Shown piece by piece: positions 27,503 to 36,459 of a stretch of DNA of 64,000 bases; position 1 is the stretch's first letter; each line of letters begins with the position of its first letter. Location of the stretch: assembly GCA_036960175.1 (NCBI GenBank), contig JBALWH010000016.1, positions 29,993 to 93,992 on the forward strand. The letters are read 5' to 3'. The translations under genes were made by a program, and so were the position numbers. The notes beneath the pieces were generated by a model. That model saw only the letters and a list, made by a program, of their open reading frames with translations. It was not told the origin of the DNA and did not search any database. The stretch is from Motiliproteus sp036960175. Lineage in GTDB: Bacteria > Pseudomonadota > Gammaproteobacteria > Pseudomonadales > Balneatricaceae.

Positions 27503-28459
27503 ATGAATTTTTCCCTGTATTTCCCTCATAGGACCTCGACGCTAATTAAATCGCCGCTAGCTGCGTTGCTGTTTACCCTCAGTTTTCTGGTCGCTTGGTC
27601 TTCAATGACTTATGCCGAAACGCAGACAGAGAATGAAAAAGAAACACAATATAAAGAATGGGCGCAGTCAATATGGAATTCTCTGGATCCGCAAACAGGT
27701 GAGATAAAGCTTGCTGGCGATGTAGCGACTCTGACCGTGCCTGACAACTTCTATTATCTTTCTTCGGCCGACACTGAAAAGGTGTTAGTCGAGGTATGGG
27801 GAAACCCTCCAGGAGGCTCGACGCTGGGAATGCTGTTTCCAAAGAAATATACGCCGTTTGATGCAGATGCCTGGGGCGTGACCGTCAGCTATGAAGAGGA
27901 TGGCTACGTTTCCGATGAAAATGCTGACAGCATCGATTATGACGACCTGCTCGAACAGATGAAAAGCGACGTTAAAGCCAGTAGCGAGCAACGTATTCAG
28001 CAAGGTTATGAATCTATCGCTCTGCTGGGTTGGGCCGAACGGCCTCACTATGATAGTACGGCGAAGAAAATGTACTGGGCCAAGGAGCTGGAATTTGGTG
28101 GTGAGCAGCAGCATACCCTGAACTACAATATTCGCGTACTGGGCCGCAAAGGGGTATTGGTGTTGAATTTTATTGCCGGGATGCCGCAATTACAGGAGAT
28201 CAGCAGTAATCTTGATCCGGTGCTGACTATGGCAAATTTTGATACAGGTTTTCGCTACGAGGACTTTGATCCTGACCTAGATGAGGTCGCAGCCTACGGT
28301 CTTGGGGCGTTGATTGCTGGCAAAGTGCTGGCCAAAACTGGCGTTCTGGTAATGATCTTGCTGGCGCTGAAAAAATTCTGGATTTTGGGCGCTGTTGCTT
28401 TATTTGGGTTCGTAAAAGTATTCTTTCGACGTGGTAAGAAGGACGCTGCTGAGGAATAA
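27503..28459 (+). CDS. DUF2167-family membrane-anchored protein
   Basis: A 318-residue protein with an N-terminal signal peptide (ending near MTYA, residue 38). The large domain is that of DUF2167: GEIKLAGDVATLTVPDNFYYLS, EVWGNPPGG, and later WAERPHYDSTAKKMYWAKEL. Hydrophobic C-terminal helices (about residues 270-310) anchor it, followed by a basic RRGKKDAAEE tail. The molecular role of the family is unknown; members are envelope proteins in proteobacteria. The ATG follows AAGGATTG. It is a single gene. Confidence 0.85.
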   Translation: MNFSLYFPHRTSTLIKSPLAALLFTLSFLVAWSSMTYAETQTENEKETQYKEWAQSIWNSLDPQTGEIKLAGDVATLTVPDNFYYLSSADTEKVLVEVWGNPPGGSTLGMLFPKKYTPFDADAWGVTVSYEEDGYVSDENADSIDYDDLLEQMKSDVKASSEQRIQQGYESIALLGWAERPHYDSTAKKMYWAKELEFGGEQQHTLNYNIRVLGRKGVLVLNFIAGMPQLQEISSNLDPVLTMANFDTGFRYEDFDPDLDEVAAYGLGALIAGKVLAKTGVLVMILLALKKFWILGAVALFGFVKVFFRRGKKDAAEE

Positions 28460-28556
28460 AATAACAACCTGTGTCGCTGCGGTTTAGCGCTCAGTCGTTA
28501 TATTGTCCGCAGTCGACGCATCAAAAAAGCTGCTGTTCTATAGTCGCGGCTGCTTT

Positions 28557-28623
28557 TATCTTTGTATTCACACAGGTCTTCAATCAGGCACCACAGCGGG
28601 GCTTTCTGGCAACACAGATATAG
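28557..28623 (-). pseudogene. Decayed duplicate of the 3' end of nth
   Basis: About 67 bases match 29706-29777 (the C-terminal codons of nth) in the same orientation, with a 30-base and a 20-base identical block. One four-base deletion (one of two GGCA copies, at 28590/28591) creates a stop just after the ARKPRCGA codons. The matching segment covers part of the iron-sulfur cysteine cluster of endonuclease III. A few substitutions are present, so the copy is not brand new. It lies 1.15 kb from the intact gene, with the PEP-CTERM gene between them. The rest of the 28460-28847 gap shows no gene. Confidence 0.85.
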
Positions 28624-28847
28624 TTGCTCAGCAGTGTTGGCCCTTGTTGCTACTCACAGCGTTTTTATTCAATACAGGTGTCAGTTTATTTTACAGCTGA
28701 AGCGGGGATTCCTGGGCCGGTTTTTGTAACGAATTGTTTTTAATAGGGTGGCTTGTTTATTGCTTTGTTTTCAGGGTATTCAGATTTTTCACATAAATTT
28801 AATTCTTGCCTGAACAGCACGAGAAGTAAATTTGGAGATGAACTAGT

Positions 28848-28887
28848 ATGATCATTTCAACTACCCCCCCGTCTTATCCGTACGCTG
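28848..28887 (+). other. Out-of-frame start and C7 tract at the front of the PEP-CTERM gene
   Basis: An ATG at 28848, preceded by GGAG, opens a frame that leaves the register of the downstream protein at a run of seven C (28864-28870). Removing one C would give MIISTTPRLIRTLVFF continuous with the coding frame, a convincing signal peptide. The tract may be phase-variable, a fixed mutation or a sequencing error. Confidence 0.7.
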
Positions 28888-29631
28888 GTGTTTTTCCTAC
28901 TGACAGTTTTTGGGACGGCCGCACAAGCAGTTCCTGTTAGTTGGACAGATTGGACCGATAGTAATAACACTAACGGATTCACGGCAAACGGTACAATTAC
29001 CACGACTACCTCTACGGTGAACGTTACCTATAACAACCCTCAGGGGATTAGTTTTATACAGACTAATGGCGGTACTGATTACTGGCAAAATAACCGTGCC
29101 GGGCGAAACCCTGCTACCTCTCCCTACACTAGCTCACAGGTCGATAATATTCCCACGGGTACTGATATTATTGCCTTAAATCGTGCTGGAAATCAGACGC
29201 TTAGTTTTTCAGAAGCCATTGCTAATCCGATATTTTCTTATGTTAGTTTGAACGGAAATGGCTACGCATTTGATCAAGATTTTGACATTCTTAGCTTTGG
29301 CAATGCCAGTGATGGCAATGATTGCGGTTACTGGGGTTGTGGTACTTCATCTAAGAACATTGTTGATCTCGGTAGCGGCGTGTTTGAATACCAGCTATTG
29401 GGTACCGGTGAGCCTCACGGTTCCCTGCGCTTTACGGGTGCTTTTGACTCCGTGAGCTGGCGGAGCCTTAGCAATGAAAACTGGAATGGATTTACCGTCG
29501 GAATCGAAGGGACTGCTGCAGAGATTTTCCCTCCTGCAGACCCCACTCCTAGCGTTCCAGAACCTGGCACACTTGTATTGTTTGGTCTAGGACTGGCGGG
29601 GCTTGGTTTGTTGCGACGTAAGACGGCCTGA
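28888..29631 (+). CDS. PEP-CTERM sorting domain protein (apparent 5' frameshift)
   Basis: From the GTG at 28888 the frame encodes 247 residues. The first residues (MFFLLTVFGTAAQA) are the tail of a signal peptide. The beta-rich, Asn/Thr/Gly-rich body has one CGYWGCG cysteine pair. The end is VPEPGTLVLFGLGLAGLGLLRRKTA, a classic exosortase sorting tail. GTG 28888 lacks a ribosome-binding site, whereas the ATG at 28848 has one but is one base out of frame because of the C7 run. The true start is therefore probably 28848 with a frameshift. As written, expression would be poor. It lies between a dead nth fragment and intact nth, consistent with insertion or local rearrangement. Confidence 0.75.
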   Translation: MFFLLTVFGTAAQAVPVSWTDWTDSNNTNGFTANGTITTTTSTVNVTYNNPQGISFIQTNGGTDYWQNNRAGRNPATSPYTSSQVDNIPTGTDIIALNRAGNQTLSFSEAIANPIFSYVSLNGNGYAFDQDFDILSFGNASDGNDCGYWGCGTSSKNIVDLGSGVFEYQLLGTGEPHGSLRFTGAFDSVSWRSLSNENWNGFTVGIEGTAAEIFPPADPTPSVPEPGTLVLFGLGLAGLGLLRRKTA

Positions 29632-29692
29632 TTTGGCAGTTTGTCAATTCGGACTTTGGATTGAATGAAGATCTTTTCTAGATAGGGCCAGC

Positions 29693-30328
29693 CTAATCGC
29701 TGGTCTTATCTTTGTATTCACACAGGTCTTCAATCAGGCAGGCACCACAGCGGGGCTTTCTGGCGATGCAGATATAGCGGCCTAAGAGGATCAGCCAGTG
29801 GTGGGCATCCAGCAAGAATTCCTTGGGGATGAATTTGACCAGTTTTTTTTCGACTTCCAGTACGTTCTTACCGGGAGCGATGTTAGTGCGGTTAGATACT
29901 CTGAATATGTGTGTGTCTACGGCCATGGTGGGATGGCGAAAGGCGGTGTTGAGTACCACGTTGGCGGTCTTGCGGCCGACACCCGGCAGAGCTTCTAGAG
30001 CTTCTCTATCATCAGGTACTTGGGAATTATGTTGCTCGATCAGCTGGCGGCAGGTCTTGATGACGTTTTCGGCTTTGGCGTTAAAAAGGCCGATGGTCTT
30101 GATGTAGGTTTTTAGTCCGTCAACGCCCAGCGCCAGTATGGTTTCTGGGGTATTGGCAACAGGGTACAGTTTGTCGGTGGCCTTGTTGACCCCCACATCG
30201 GTGGCTTGGGCAGAGAGGATAACGGCGATGAGTAATTCGAAGGTTGAGCTGTAATTGAGTTCGGTGGTGGGGCTGGGGTTGTCGTCCCGCAGGCGGGCAA
30301 AGATCTGTTGGCGCTTGTCTTTGTTCAT
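29693..30328 (-). CDS. nth: Endonuclease III
   Basis: A 211-residue DNA glycosylase/AP lyase that removes oxidised pyrimidines. It has the helix-hairpin-helix motif LPGVGRKTANVVLNTAF with the catalytic lysine, the catalytic aspartate in VDTHIFRVSNR, and the C-terminal [4Fe-4S] loop CIARKPRCGACLIEDLC. Its place as the last gene behind rnfE, with a 20-bp gap, reproduces the rnfABCDGE-nth order of gammaproteobacteria, so it is likely co-transcribed with the Rnf genes. Confidence 0.96.
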   Translation of the reverse strand: MNKDKRQQIFARLRDDNPSPTTELNYSSTFELLIAVILSAQATDVGVNKATDKLYPVANTPETILALGVDGLKTYIKTIGLFNAKAENVIKTCRQLIEQHNSQVPDDREALEALPGVGRKTANVVLNTAFRHPTMAVDTHIFRVSNRTNIAPGKNVLEVEKKLVKFIPKEFLLDAHHWLILLGRYICIARKPRCGACLIEDLCEYKDKTSD

Positions 30329-30348
30329 GCTGACAACCCTGGTTGGGA

Positions 30349-31053
30349 TTAACCGGTGACTCTGACCCGTTTGGAAGCCATGTCAGTGGCGACGGGGGCC
30401 TTCTTAGCTTTTTCCTTAACGCGCTTGTCGATTATGTTTTTGACCGCGATGATCAGACCCATGCCGACAAAAGCTCCGGGCGGTAAGATCGCAAACAGGA
30501 AGCCCTGGTAGTCACCGATCAGGGTAAGCTTCCACGCCTCGGCGGCAGGGCCGAAGAGTAACTGCATATCGGAGAATAGAGTGCCTTGCCCCAGTATTTC
30601 TCGGATGGCTCCCAATAATATCAGTACCGCAGAAAAGCCTACGCCCATCATTAAGCCGTCCAGCGCTGCCGGTGCCACCGGGTTCTTGCGGGCAAAAGCA
30701 TCGGCGCGACCGAGGATGGCGCAGTTTGTGACGATCAGCGGGATAAAAATACCGAGGATTTGGTAGAGCTCATAGGTCATGGCCTGCATCAGCAATTCAA
30801 CACAGGTGACCAGCGAGGCGATGATCATCACAAAAGCGGGCAGGCGTACCGTGGAGGGGACGTAATTACGGATCAGCGAGACACAGACGTTTGAGCTGAT
30901 TAAAACCACCGTGGTGGCCAAACCTAGCCCCAGAGCATTAACCACCGACCCGGTAACCGCCAATAACGGACATAAACCCAGCAGCTGCACCAGTGCCGGG
31001 TTGTTGTTCCAGAGGCCGTCGAGGGCAATTTGTCGATAATCGCTATTGGCCAT
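30349..31053 (-). CDS. rnfE: Rnf electron transport complex subunit E
   Basis: A 234-residue membrane subunit with about six helices, paralogous to RnfA. The start LDGLWNNNPALVQLLGLCPLLAVT and the internal RADAFARKNPVAPAALDGLMMG are typical. RnfA and RnfE together hold a [2Fe-2S] centre in the membrane through conserved cysteines (GLCP and TNCAIL motifs, both present). Its start overlaps the end of rnfG by 11 bases. The basic C-terminal tail is variable in the family. Confidence 0.95.
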   Translation of the reverse strand: MANSDYRQIALDGLWNNNPALVQLLGLCPLLAVTGSVVNALGLGLATTVVLISSNVCVSLIRNYVPSTVRLPAFVMIIASLVTCVELLMQAMTYELYQILGIFIPLIVTNCAILGRADAFARKNPVAPAALDGLMMGVGFSAVLILLGAIREILGQGTLFSDMQLLFGPAAEAWKLTLIGDYQGFLFAILPPGAFVGMGLIIAVKNIIDKRVKEKAKKAPVATDMASKRVRVTG

Positions 31054-31708
31054 TGTTAGATACCTCTGGTGGCGGTGCTGCGGCGTTGGCAGGTTTGCTC
31101 AACAACAGTTGTGCTTTGTGCTTTTCAAATAATAGCAGGGCGCGTTTACTGGCATTCACCACCGCTCGGGGAGTGATGGTGGCACCGGTAAATTGATCGA
31201 AACGCCCCCCGTCTTTTTTAACGGCCCAGCTGTTATCCTCAGCGCTCAGGCGTTGGTTGTTAAAGCCCAGAACCCAGGAGGATTTTTTCAGGTCAACACG
31301 GTCCCCGAGTCCCGGGGTTTCCTTATGCGATAACACTCGCAGGCCAGCCATACTTCCGTCGGCCTTAATACCAACGATCATTTCAATATTACCGGTATAG
31401 CCGTCTGGGGCAATGACCGGAAAAATCACAGCGGTTACCCGGCCTTGTTGACGGGCGATATAAGCCTCAATTGAACCCTCATGGCCGATACTAGAGGCGT
31501 TTTTTATCATGCTGGTGTCGCGCAGCAGATCGTTATCGATAGTAGATTTGGGAACAATCTCGTAGAGTGCTTTGGCTTGAGCTTGTTCCCGATTCTTGAT
31601 GATCGTTTGCTTAGTCGCGGCCTGCGTCAAGGCGATAGCGCCGGCGGTAATGACGGCAAAAATCGCTAGGCCAATACTGTTTTCTCGAATAGCTGTTAAC
31701 ACTGGCAT
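31043..31708 (-). CDS. rnfG: Rnf electron transport complex subunit G
   Basis: A 221-residue subunit with one N-terminal membrane helix (SIGLAIFAVITAGAIALTQA) and a periplasmic FMN-binding domain. The covalent FMN threonine lies in the motif FTGATITPRAVV near residue 175. It passes electrons within the Rnf complex between the membrane and periplasmic flavins. It follows rnfD after five bases and overlaps rnfE. Confidence 0.95.
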   Translation of the reverse strand: MPVLTAIRENSIGLAIFAVITAGAIALTQAATKQTIIKNREQAQAKALYEIVPKSTIDNDLLRDTSMIKNASSIGHEGSIEAYIARQQGRVTAVIFPVIAPDGYTGNIEMIVGIKADGSMAGLRVLSHKETPGLGDRVDLKKSSWVLGFNNQRLSAEDNSWAVKKDGGRFDQFTGATITPRAVVNASKRALLLFEKHKAQLLLSKPANAAAPPPEVSNNGQ

Positions 31709-31713
31709 GGCCG

Positions 31714-32751
31714 TTATCCCTTGATTCCGCTATTGGTTTTCTTATGCCCGTAGGCACGGGGGCGGGTGTAGTAGTCAAGGAAAGGTGCGGATAGGTTCAT
31801 CAGCAGCACCGCAAAGGCCACGGCATCGGGGTAATTTCCCCAGGTGCGAATGATATATACCAGTAAGCCAATGCAGCCGCCGAAGATCAACTTGCCTTTG
31901 TTACTGGTGGCCGCGGTGACCGGATCGGTGGCGATAAAAAAGGCAGCCAGCATGGTTGCGCCGGTGGTGAGATGAAAGAAGGGTGTTGCATAGTTGCTGG
32001 GGTCGGAACCGTAGAATAATCCGGAAACCATAAACAGGGTTGCCAGCATGGAGACCGGAATGTGCCAGGTATAGACCTTGCGGACCAGCAGGTAGACGCC
32101 GCCTAGTAAGTAAGCGCCGCTGATGACGTACCAGGCACTAAGGCCCTGTGATAGCAATGCTGATTGCTGCCACAGTTCTTCGGCGGTGATGGCGCCTTTG
32201 TGCTTAAAGGTATCCAGCGGTGTCGCCATGGTATAAGCGTCAGGCAGAGATGTTGATTCGAAGATCACTGCCAGGGTATCCAGTAAACCGAGGGTGTCAC
32301 CATCAATCAACATGGCGGGTGCAGCCCAGCGGGTCATTTGTACCGGGAAAGAGATCAACAGCAAGGCATAGCCGACCATCGCCGGGTTGAAGGGGTTGTT
32401 GCCCAGGCCGCCATAGAGATGCTTGGCGATGACGATAGCAACGAAGACGCCAACAAAGGTAACCCACCAGGGGGCGAAGGGCGGGATGGCCAGGCCTAAC
32501 AGTAGTGCGGTTAATACCGCGCTGTAGTCCCTGAGGTAAAAGCCTACCGGACGTTTGCGTAGCTTGATGACTAGGGTTTCAAAGCCGATTGCCAGGGCGA
32601 TGGCGCCTATCACATTGATCAGAGGTCCCCAGCCAAAATAATAGCAAAGCGCCGCTAATCCAGGCAGTGTGGCCAGGATCACCTGTAGCATAACACTGCC
32701 GGTGCCGCCCGGTTTCAGTGTGTGTGGTGATGTGACGCGTATTAATGCCAT
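31714..32751 (-). CDS. rnfD: Rnf electron transport complex subunit D
   Basis: A 345-residue integral membrane subunit related to NqrB, with about ten helices. The segment GGLGNNPFNPAMVGYALLLISFP and the flavin-attachment region TMATPLDTFK are visible. It carries covalently bound FMN and forms part of the ion-translocating path. It lies between rnfC (21-bp gap) and rnfG (5-bp gap). Confidence 0.95.
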   Translation of the reverse strand: MALIRVTSPHTLKPGGTGSVMLQVILATLPGLAALCYYFGWGPLINVIGAIALAIGFETLVIKLRKRPVGFYLRDYSAVLTALLLGLAIPPFAPWWVTFVGVFVAIVIAKHLYGGLGNNPFNPAMVGYALLLISFPVQMTRWAAPAMLIDGDTLGLLDTLAVIFESTSLPDAYTMATPLDTFKHKGAITAEELWQQSALLSQGLSAWYVISGAYLLGGVYLLVRKVYTWHIPVSMLATLFMVSGLFYGSDPSNYATPFFHLTTGATMLAAFFIATDPVTAATSNKGKLIFGGCIGLLVYIIRTWGNYPDAVAFAVLLMNLSAPFLDYYTRPRAYGHKKTNSGIKG

Positions 32752-32772
32752 CGGTTAATGTCCTGTTAAATC

Positions 32773-35139
32773 TCAGACTTGCGTTGCTTGCTGGGCCTGT
32801 TCCAGGTCTTTATCGGCCTGGGCTGCCTTGTCTCGTAGACCGTTTAGGGCCTTTTCCAATGGTGCTGCTGCCGGCGATCCTTTTTCTTGGGCATCTGCGA
32901 GCGCCTTTTCGGTTTTCTTCAGTTTGGTTCTGGCCACTGCGGCGGCTGTTTTCAGGGCTTTCAAATCTGGACCTGCGGGTTCATCAGACGCTGTATTCTG
33001 CTCCGCTTCGGCATAGGCTTGTTCTGTTTGTTCCTTCTTCGCCTGCAATTCGCTGACGGCTTGCTTGAGACTATCGAGGTCTTCGTTGCCTTCAGCTTCT
33101 GCTGCCGTTAAGGCTTTTTCCGCTTTTTTCAATTTGGTGCGAGCAATGGCGGCCACGCTTTTAAGGGCCTTTACATCCACTACCGCAGCAGTCTGACTTT
33201 CGCTTTGCGCTGCTGGTTGCTGTTTTTCAACGGTCTCATAGGCTTGCTGGGCCTCTGCTGCTTTACTGCGTAACAGTTCCAGCGAGCTTCTTAATTTATC
33301 TGCACTAGGGGCGCTTTTGGCTTCAGCATCGGCTAAGGCTTTCTCGGTCTTGGTGACTTTAGTGCGGGCAACCGCTGCAGCAACTTTCAGCTCCTTAAGG
33401 TCGGGAGCTGCAGCAGGTGCGGCATTCTCAGCGGCTTCGAAAGCCTGCTGGGTGTCGCTTACTTTTTGTCTGGCTGCCTCTGTTTCCTGGCGCAATTGCT
33501 CCAGATTGTCGGTGCCATCCTGTTCCGCCTGCTGCTGTGCTTTTTCTGCTTTCTTCAATTTGGTGCGGGCTACCGCTGCCAGAGTCTTCAGCTGTTTGAT
33601 CTGAGCTAGTGGATCTGTTTCAGCCGTGCTTGCTTTGGTAGCCGTAGTAGCCGCGTTGGCAGTACTAATCGCAGCATCTTTTTTCTCGTTCTGTGCTTTA
33701 GCTGCGGCTGCGGCTCTGGCTTTGCGACGATCTTGTTTTTCTTGTTCGGCAGCTTCCAGGCGCTGCTGACGGGCTTCGAAGCGAATGCGCGCTTGTTCTG
33801 CTTTGCGTTGGGCTTGTTGCTCCTGGCGTACTTCTGACTTGGCGTAACGGTAATACTGTACCAGAGGGATATTACTAGGACAGACGAAGGAACAGGCACC
33901 ACATTCGATGCAGTCCATCAAATTGTAGCTAAGAGCCTTATCAAATTCTTTGCCTTTGGCAAACCAGTGCAGTTGTTGTGGTAGCAGTTCCGCCGGGCAT
34001 ACCTGTTCACAGTTGCCGCAACGGATACAGTTTTGTGCTGGCGGAGCTGGTGGGAATTCTTCGATGGCTCCGGCGATGACGCAGTTGCTGGTCTTGATAA
34101 CTGGGATTTCGGGGGATTCCAAGGTATAGCCCATCATAGGCCCACCCATGATCAGGCGTGACAGTTGGCTGTAGTCAGCACCACAGAATTCCAGTAGATC
34201 TTTTATCGGAGTCCCTAGCAACACTTCGATATTGCCGGGTTCTGCCAGCGCATTCCCTGTCAGGGTGGTGATCCGGGAGATAAAGGGCTTACCGTCATGG
34301 ACTGCCTGGTATACCGCCGACATGGTGCCTACGTTCTGCACCACAATGCCGATATCTGCCGGTAACTTGCCGTGGGGCACTTCTACACCAGTAACTAGTT
34401 TGATCAACTGGCGTTCACCACCGGAAGGGTATTTGGTGGGCAAAACCACCACTTCGATATTCAGCGTACTGGCTCTGGCCGCCTCAGACATGGAGATGGC
34501 GGCTTGGGGTTTGTTGTCTTCGATGCCGATCAAAATATGTGTCGGCTTGATTAGATAGGCGGCAATCTCAATACCACCGATAATCTGTGCCGCCCGTTGT
34601 TGCATTAGCATGTCATCGGCAGTGATGTAAGGCTCGCATTCCACGCCGTTGATGACCAAGGTGTTAACAATGTGATCATCACTGAGGTGAAGCTTGATAT
34701 TGGTCGGGAAGCCTGCGCCGCCCATGCCAGAAATGCCGGCACAACGAATTATTTCTGCTAGCTCTGACTTTTCCAAGGTGCGGAAGTTTTCAACTCCCTG
34801 GTGTTCGATCCATTGATCTTCGCCGTCCGGCTCCAGTATCAGGCATTGTGCTGTCATGCCAGAGGGGTGTGGTACTTGATAGTCGTTGATGTCGACGATG
34901 GTGCCGGAGGTCGGGGCATGCATAAAAATACTGACGAAACCGGTGGGTTCGGCGATGCGCTGCCCTTTCAGAACTTTGTCGCCAATATTAACTATTGGCG
35001 TAGCTGGTGCACCGATATGTTGTTGCAGCGGCAGTACCAGGCGCTTGGGAATAGGCATGGTGCGTAACGGCAGGTTAAGGGACTGCTGTTTGTTTTCCTG
35101 TGGGTGAATACCACCGTGGAAACTCCAAATTCTACTCAT
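32773..35139 (-). CDS. rnfC: Rnf electron transport complex subunit C with long repeat tail
   Basis: A 788-residue peripheral subunit that binds NADH and FMN and carries two [4Fe-4S] clusters. The first 440 residues are standard: IWSFHGGIHPQENK, the GGAGFPTNIKLHL nucleotide-binding region, and two ferredoxin motifs CIRCGNCEQVCP and CIECGACSFVCP. After residue 440 comes a charged coiled coil. Four tandem units of about 70 residues follow, centred near 525, 592, 666 and 736, each with the motif AAVARTKLKKAEKAL or a close variant. Ala/Lys/Glu-rich tails are common in gammaproteobacterial RnfC, but the number of units varies. It overlaps rnfB by one base. Confidence 0.95.
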   Translation of the reverse strand: MSRIWSFHGGIHPQENKQQSLNLPLRTMPIPKRLVLPLQQHIGAPATPIVNIGDKVLKGQRIAEPTGFVSIFMHAPTSGTIVDINDYQVPHPSGMTAQCLILEPDGEDQWIEHQGVENFRTLEKSELAEIIRCAGISGMGGAGFPTNIKLHLSDDHIVNTLVINGVECEPYITADDMLMQQRAAQIIGGIEIAAYLIKPTHILIGIEDNKPQAAISMSEAARASTLNIEVVVLPTKYPSGGERQLIKLVTGVEVPHGKLPADIGIVVQNVGTMSAVYQAVHDGKPFISRITTLTGNALAEPGNIEVLLGTPIKDLLEFCGADYSQLSRLIMGGPMMGYTLESPEIPVIKTSNCVIAGAIEEFPPAPPAQNCIRCGNCEQVCPAELLPQQLHWFAKGKEFDKALSYNLMDCIECGACSFVCPSNIPLVQYYRYAKSEVRQEQQAQRKAEQARIRFEARQQRLEAAEQEKQDRRKARAAAAAKAQNEKKDAAISTANAATTATKASTAETDPLAQIKQLKTLAAVARTKLKKAEKAQQQAEQDGTDNLEQLRQETEAARQKVSDTQQAFEAAENAAPAAAPDLKELKVAAAVARTKVTKTEKALADAEAKSAPSADKLRSSLELLRSKAAEAQQAYETVEKQQPAAQSESQTAAVVDVKALKSVAAIARTKLKKAEKALTAAEAEGNEDLDSLKQAVSELQAKKEQTEQAYAEAEQNTASDEPAGPDLKALKTAAAVARTKLKKTEKALADAQEKGSPAAAPLEKALNGLRDKAAQADKDLEQAQQATQV

Positions 35140-35735
35140 TATTTAGCCCCCTGAAGTGACTCGCCACGGCCAAGATCGGTGGCAATCAGTTGGGGTTTGG
35201 ATGCCGGTGTAGACCAGCTCCAAGTAGAAAGGGTGGTTTCAATGGGGATCATATCTATACAGTCTACCGGGCAGGGTTCCACGCAGAGGTCGCAGCCGGT
35301 GCACTCGGAGATGATGACCGTGTGCATCTGCTTGGCGGCACCGAGAATGGCATCCACCGGACAAGCCTGAATACATTTGGTACAGCCAATACATTCCGCT
35401 TCGCGGATGTAGGCGATGGTTTTGGCGGTTTCTTCACCGTGCTCGGCATCCAGGGGAATCGCTTCCACATCCAGCAGATCGGCCAGTGCCTGAATAGTGC
35501 TTTCGCCACCGGGAGGACATTTGTTGATCGCTTCGCCGTTGGCGATGGCTTCGGCATAGGGGCGGCAGCCAGGGTAACTGCATTGACCACACTGGGTTTG
35601 CGGCAGTAGTGCGTCAATCTGATCGACAATGGGGTTGCCTTCCACTTTGAAACGAATGGAGGCATAACCCAGCAGGGCACCGAATACCAGGGACAGTCCA
35701 CTGAGAACGAGTATTGCGATAATGATTGCGTCCAT
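35139..35735 (-). CDS. rnfB: Rnf electron transport complex subunit B
   Basis: A 198-residue ferredoxin-type subunit. An N-terminal membrane anchor is followed by the four-cysteine motif of a [4Fe-4S] domain (QCGQCSYPGCRPYAEAI, then KCPPGG) and two further ferredoxin clusters, CIGCTKCIQACP and CTGCDLCVEPCP. It is the entry or exit point for ferredoxin electrons. Eight bases separate it from rnfA. The C-terminus is slightly longer than the last cluster requires. Confidence 0.95.
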   Translation of the reverse strand: MDAIIIAILVLSGLSLVFGALLGYASIRFKVEGNPIVDQIDALLPQTQCGQCSYPGCRPYAEAIANGEAINKCPPGGESTIQALADLLDVEAIPLDAEHGEETAKTIAYIREAECIGCTKCIQACPVDAILGAAKQMHTVIISECTGCDLCVEPCPVDCIDMIPIETTLSTWSWSTPASKPQLIATDLGRGESLQGAK

Positions 35736-35743
35736 CTGACTCC

Positions 35744-36325
35744 CTAGAACTGTACCAGACCGGTAAACCCAAGGAAGGCCAGTGACATTAGACCTGCGGT
35801 GACCATGCCGATGGCAGCACCCTTAAAGGGTTCGGGTACATCGGCGACTGCAAGCCGTTCGCGCATGGCAGAGAAGAGAATTAGCGCTAGTGAGAAACCG
35901 ACGGCGCCACCGAAACCGTAAAATATCGATTCCAGGAAACCGTTTTGTTTTTTGATATTCAGCAACGCAACACCCAGAACTGCGCAGTTGGTGGTGATTA
36001 ACGGTAGGAAAATCCCCAGCACTCGATGCAACAGGGGGCTGGTTTTATGCACGACCATTTCTGTGAACTGTACGACCACGGCGATAACCAGAATAAAGCT
36101 TATGGTACGTAGATAATCCAGATCCAAGGGTAGCAGGATGTACTGATGGACCATATAGCTGCAGACGGATGACAGCGTTAGCACGAAGGTGGTTGCCAGG
36201 GACATGCCTATGGCTGTTTCCAGCTTATTGGATACACCCATAAACGGGCACAGTCCCAGGAACTGGGCCAGTACAAAGTTGTTAACCAATACTGTGCTTA
36301 CAAGAATCAGCAGGTAATCAATCAT
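35744..36325 (-). CDS. rnfA: Rnf electron transport complex subunit A
   Basis: A 193-residue membrane subunit with six helices, starting MIDYLLILVSTVLVNNFVLAQFLGLCPFMGVS, with the TNCAVLGVALL segment that provides cysteine ligands for the shared [2Fe-2S] cluster. It is the first gene of the Rnf operon. Its promoter must lie in the 134 bases between it and the end of cysN. The complex couples NADH and ferredoxin redox chemistry to sodium or proton transport and in gammaproteobacteria also keeps SoxR reduced. Confidence 0.95.
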   Translation of the reverse strand: MIDYLLILVSTVLVNNFVLAQFLGLCPFMGVSNKLETAIGMSLATTFVLTLSSVCSYMVHQYILLPLDLDYLRTISFILVIAVVVQFTEMVVHKTSPLLHRVLGIFLPLITTNCAVLGVALLNIKKQNGFLESIFYGFGGAVGFSLALILFSAMRERLAVADVPEPFKGAAIGMVTAGLMSLAFLGFTGLVQF

Positions 36326-36418
36326 CGATGGGTTGTCGCTTTCCGCCGTTGCCGTTATATAAGTTTGTCAGACAAGAATAAAGCGCGATATTGTACCGGC
36401 ATTTGTGCTGTGCGTCAT

Positions 36419-36446
36419 GTTAGGGGCAGCAATTGTTGTCCCTAAC
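36419..36446. terminator. 28-bp palindrome between cysN and rnfA
   Basis: GTTAGGG and CCCTAAC arms enclose a centre that also pairs if G-T pairs are allowed, giving a near-complete 28-base hairpin. It begins 14 bases after the cysN stop, so it is a likely terminator or 3' stabiliser for cysDN. There is no T run. Confidence 0.5.
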
Positions 36447-36459
36447 AATAAGCAATAGC

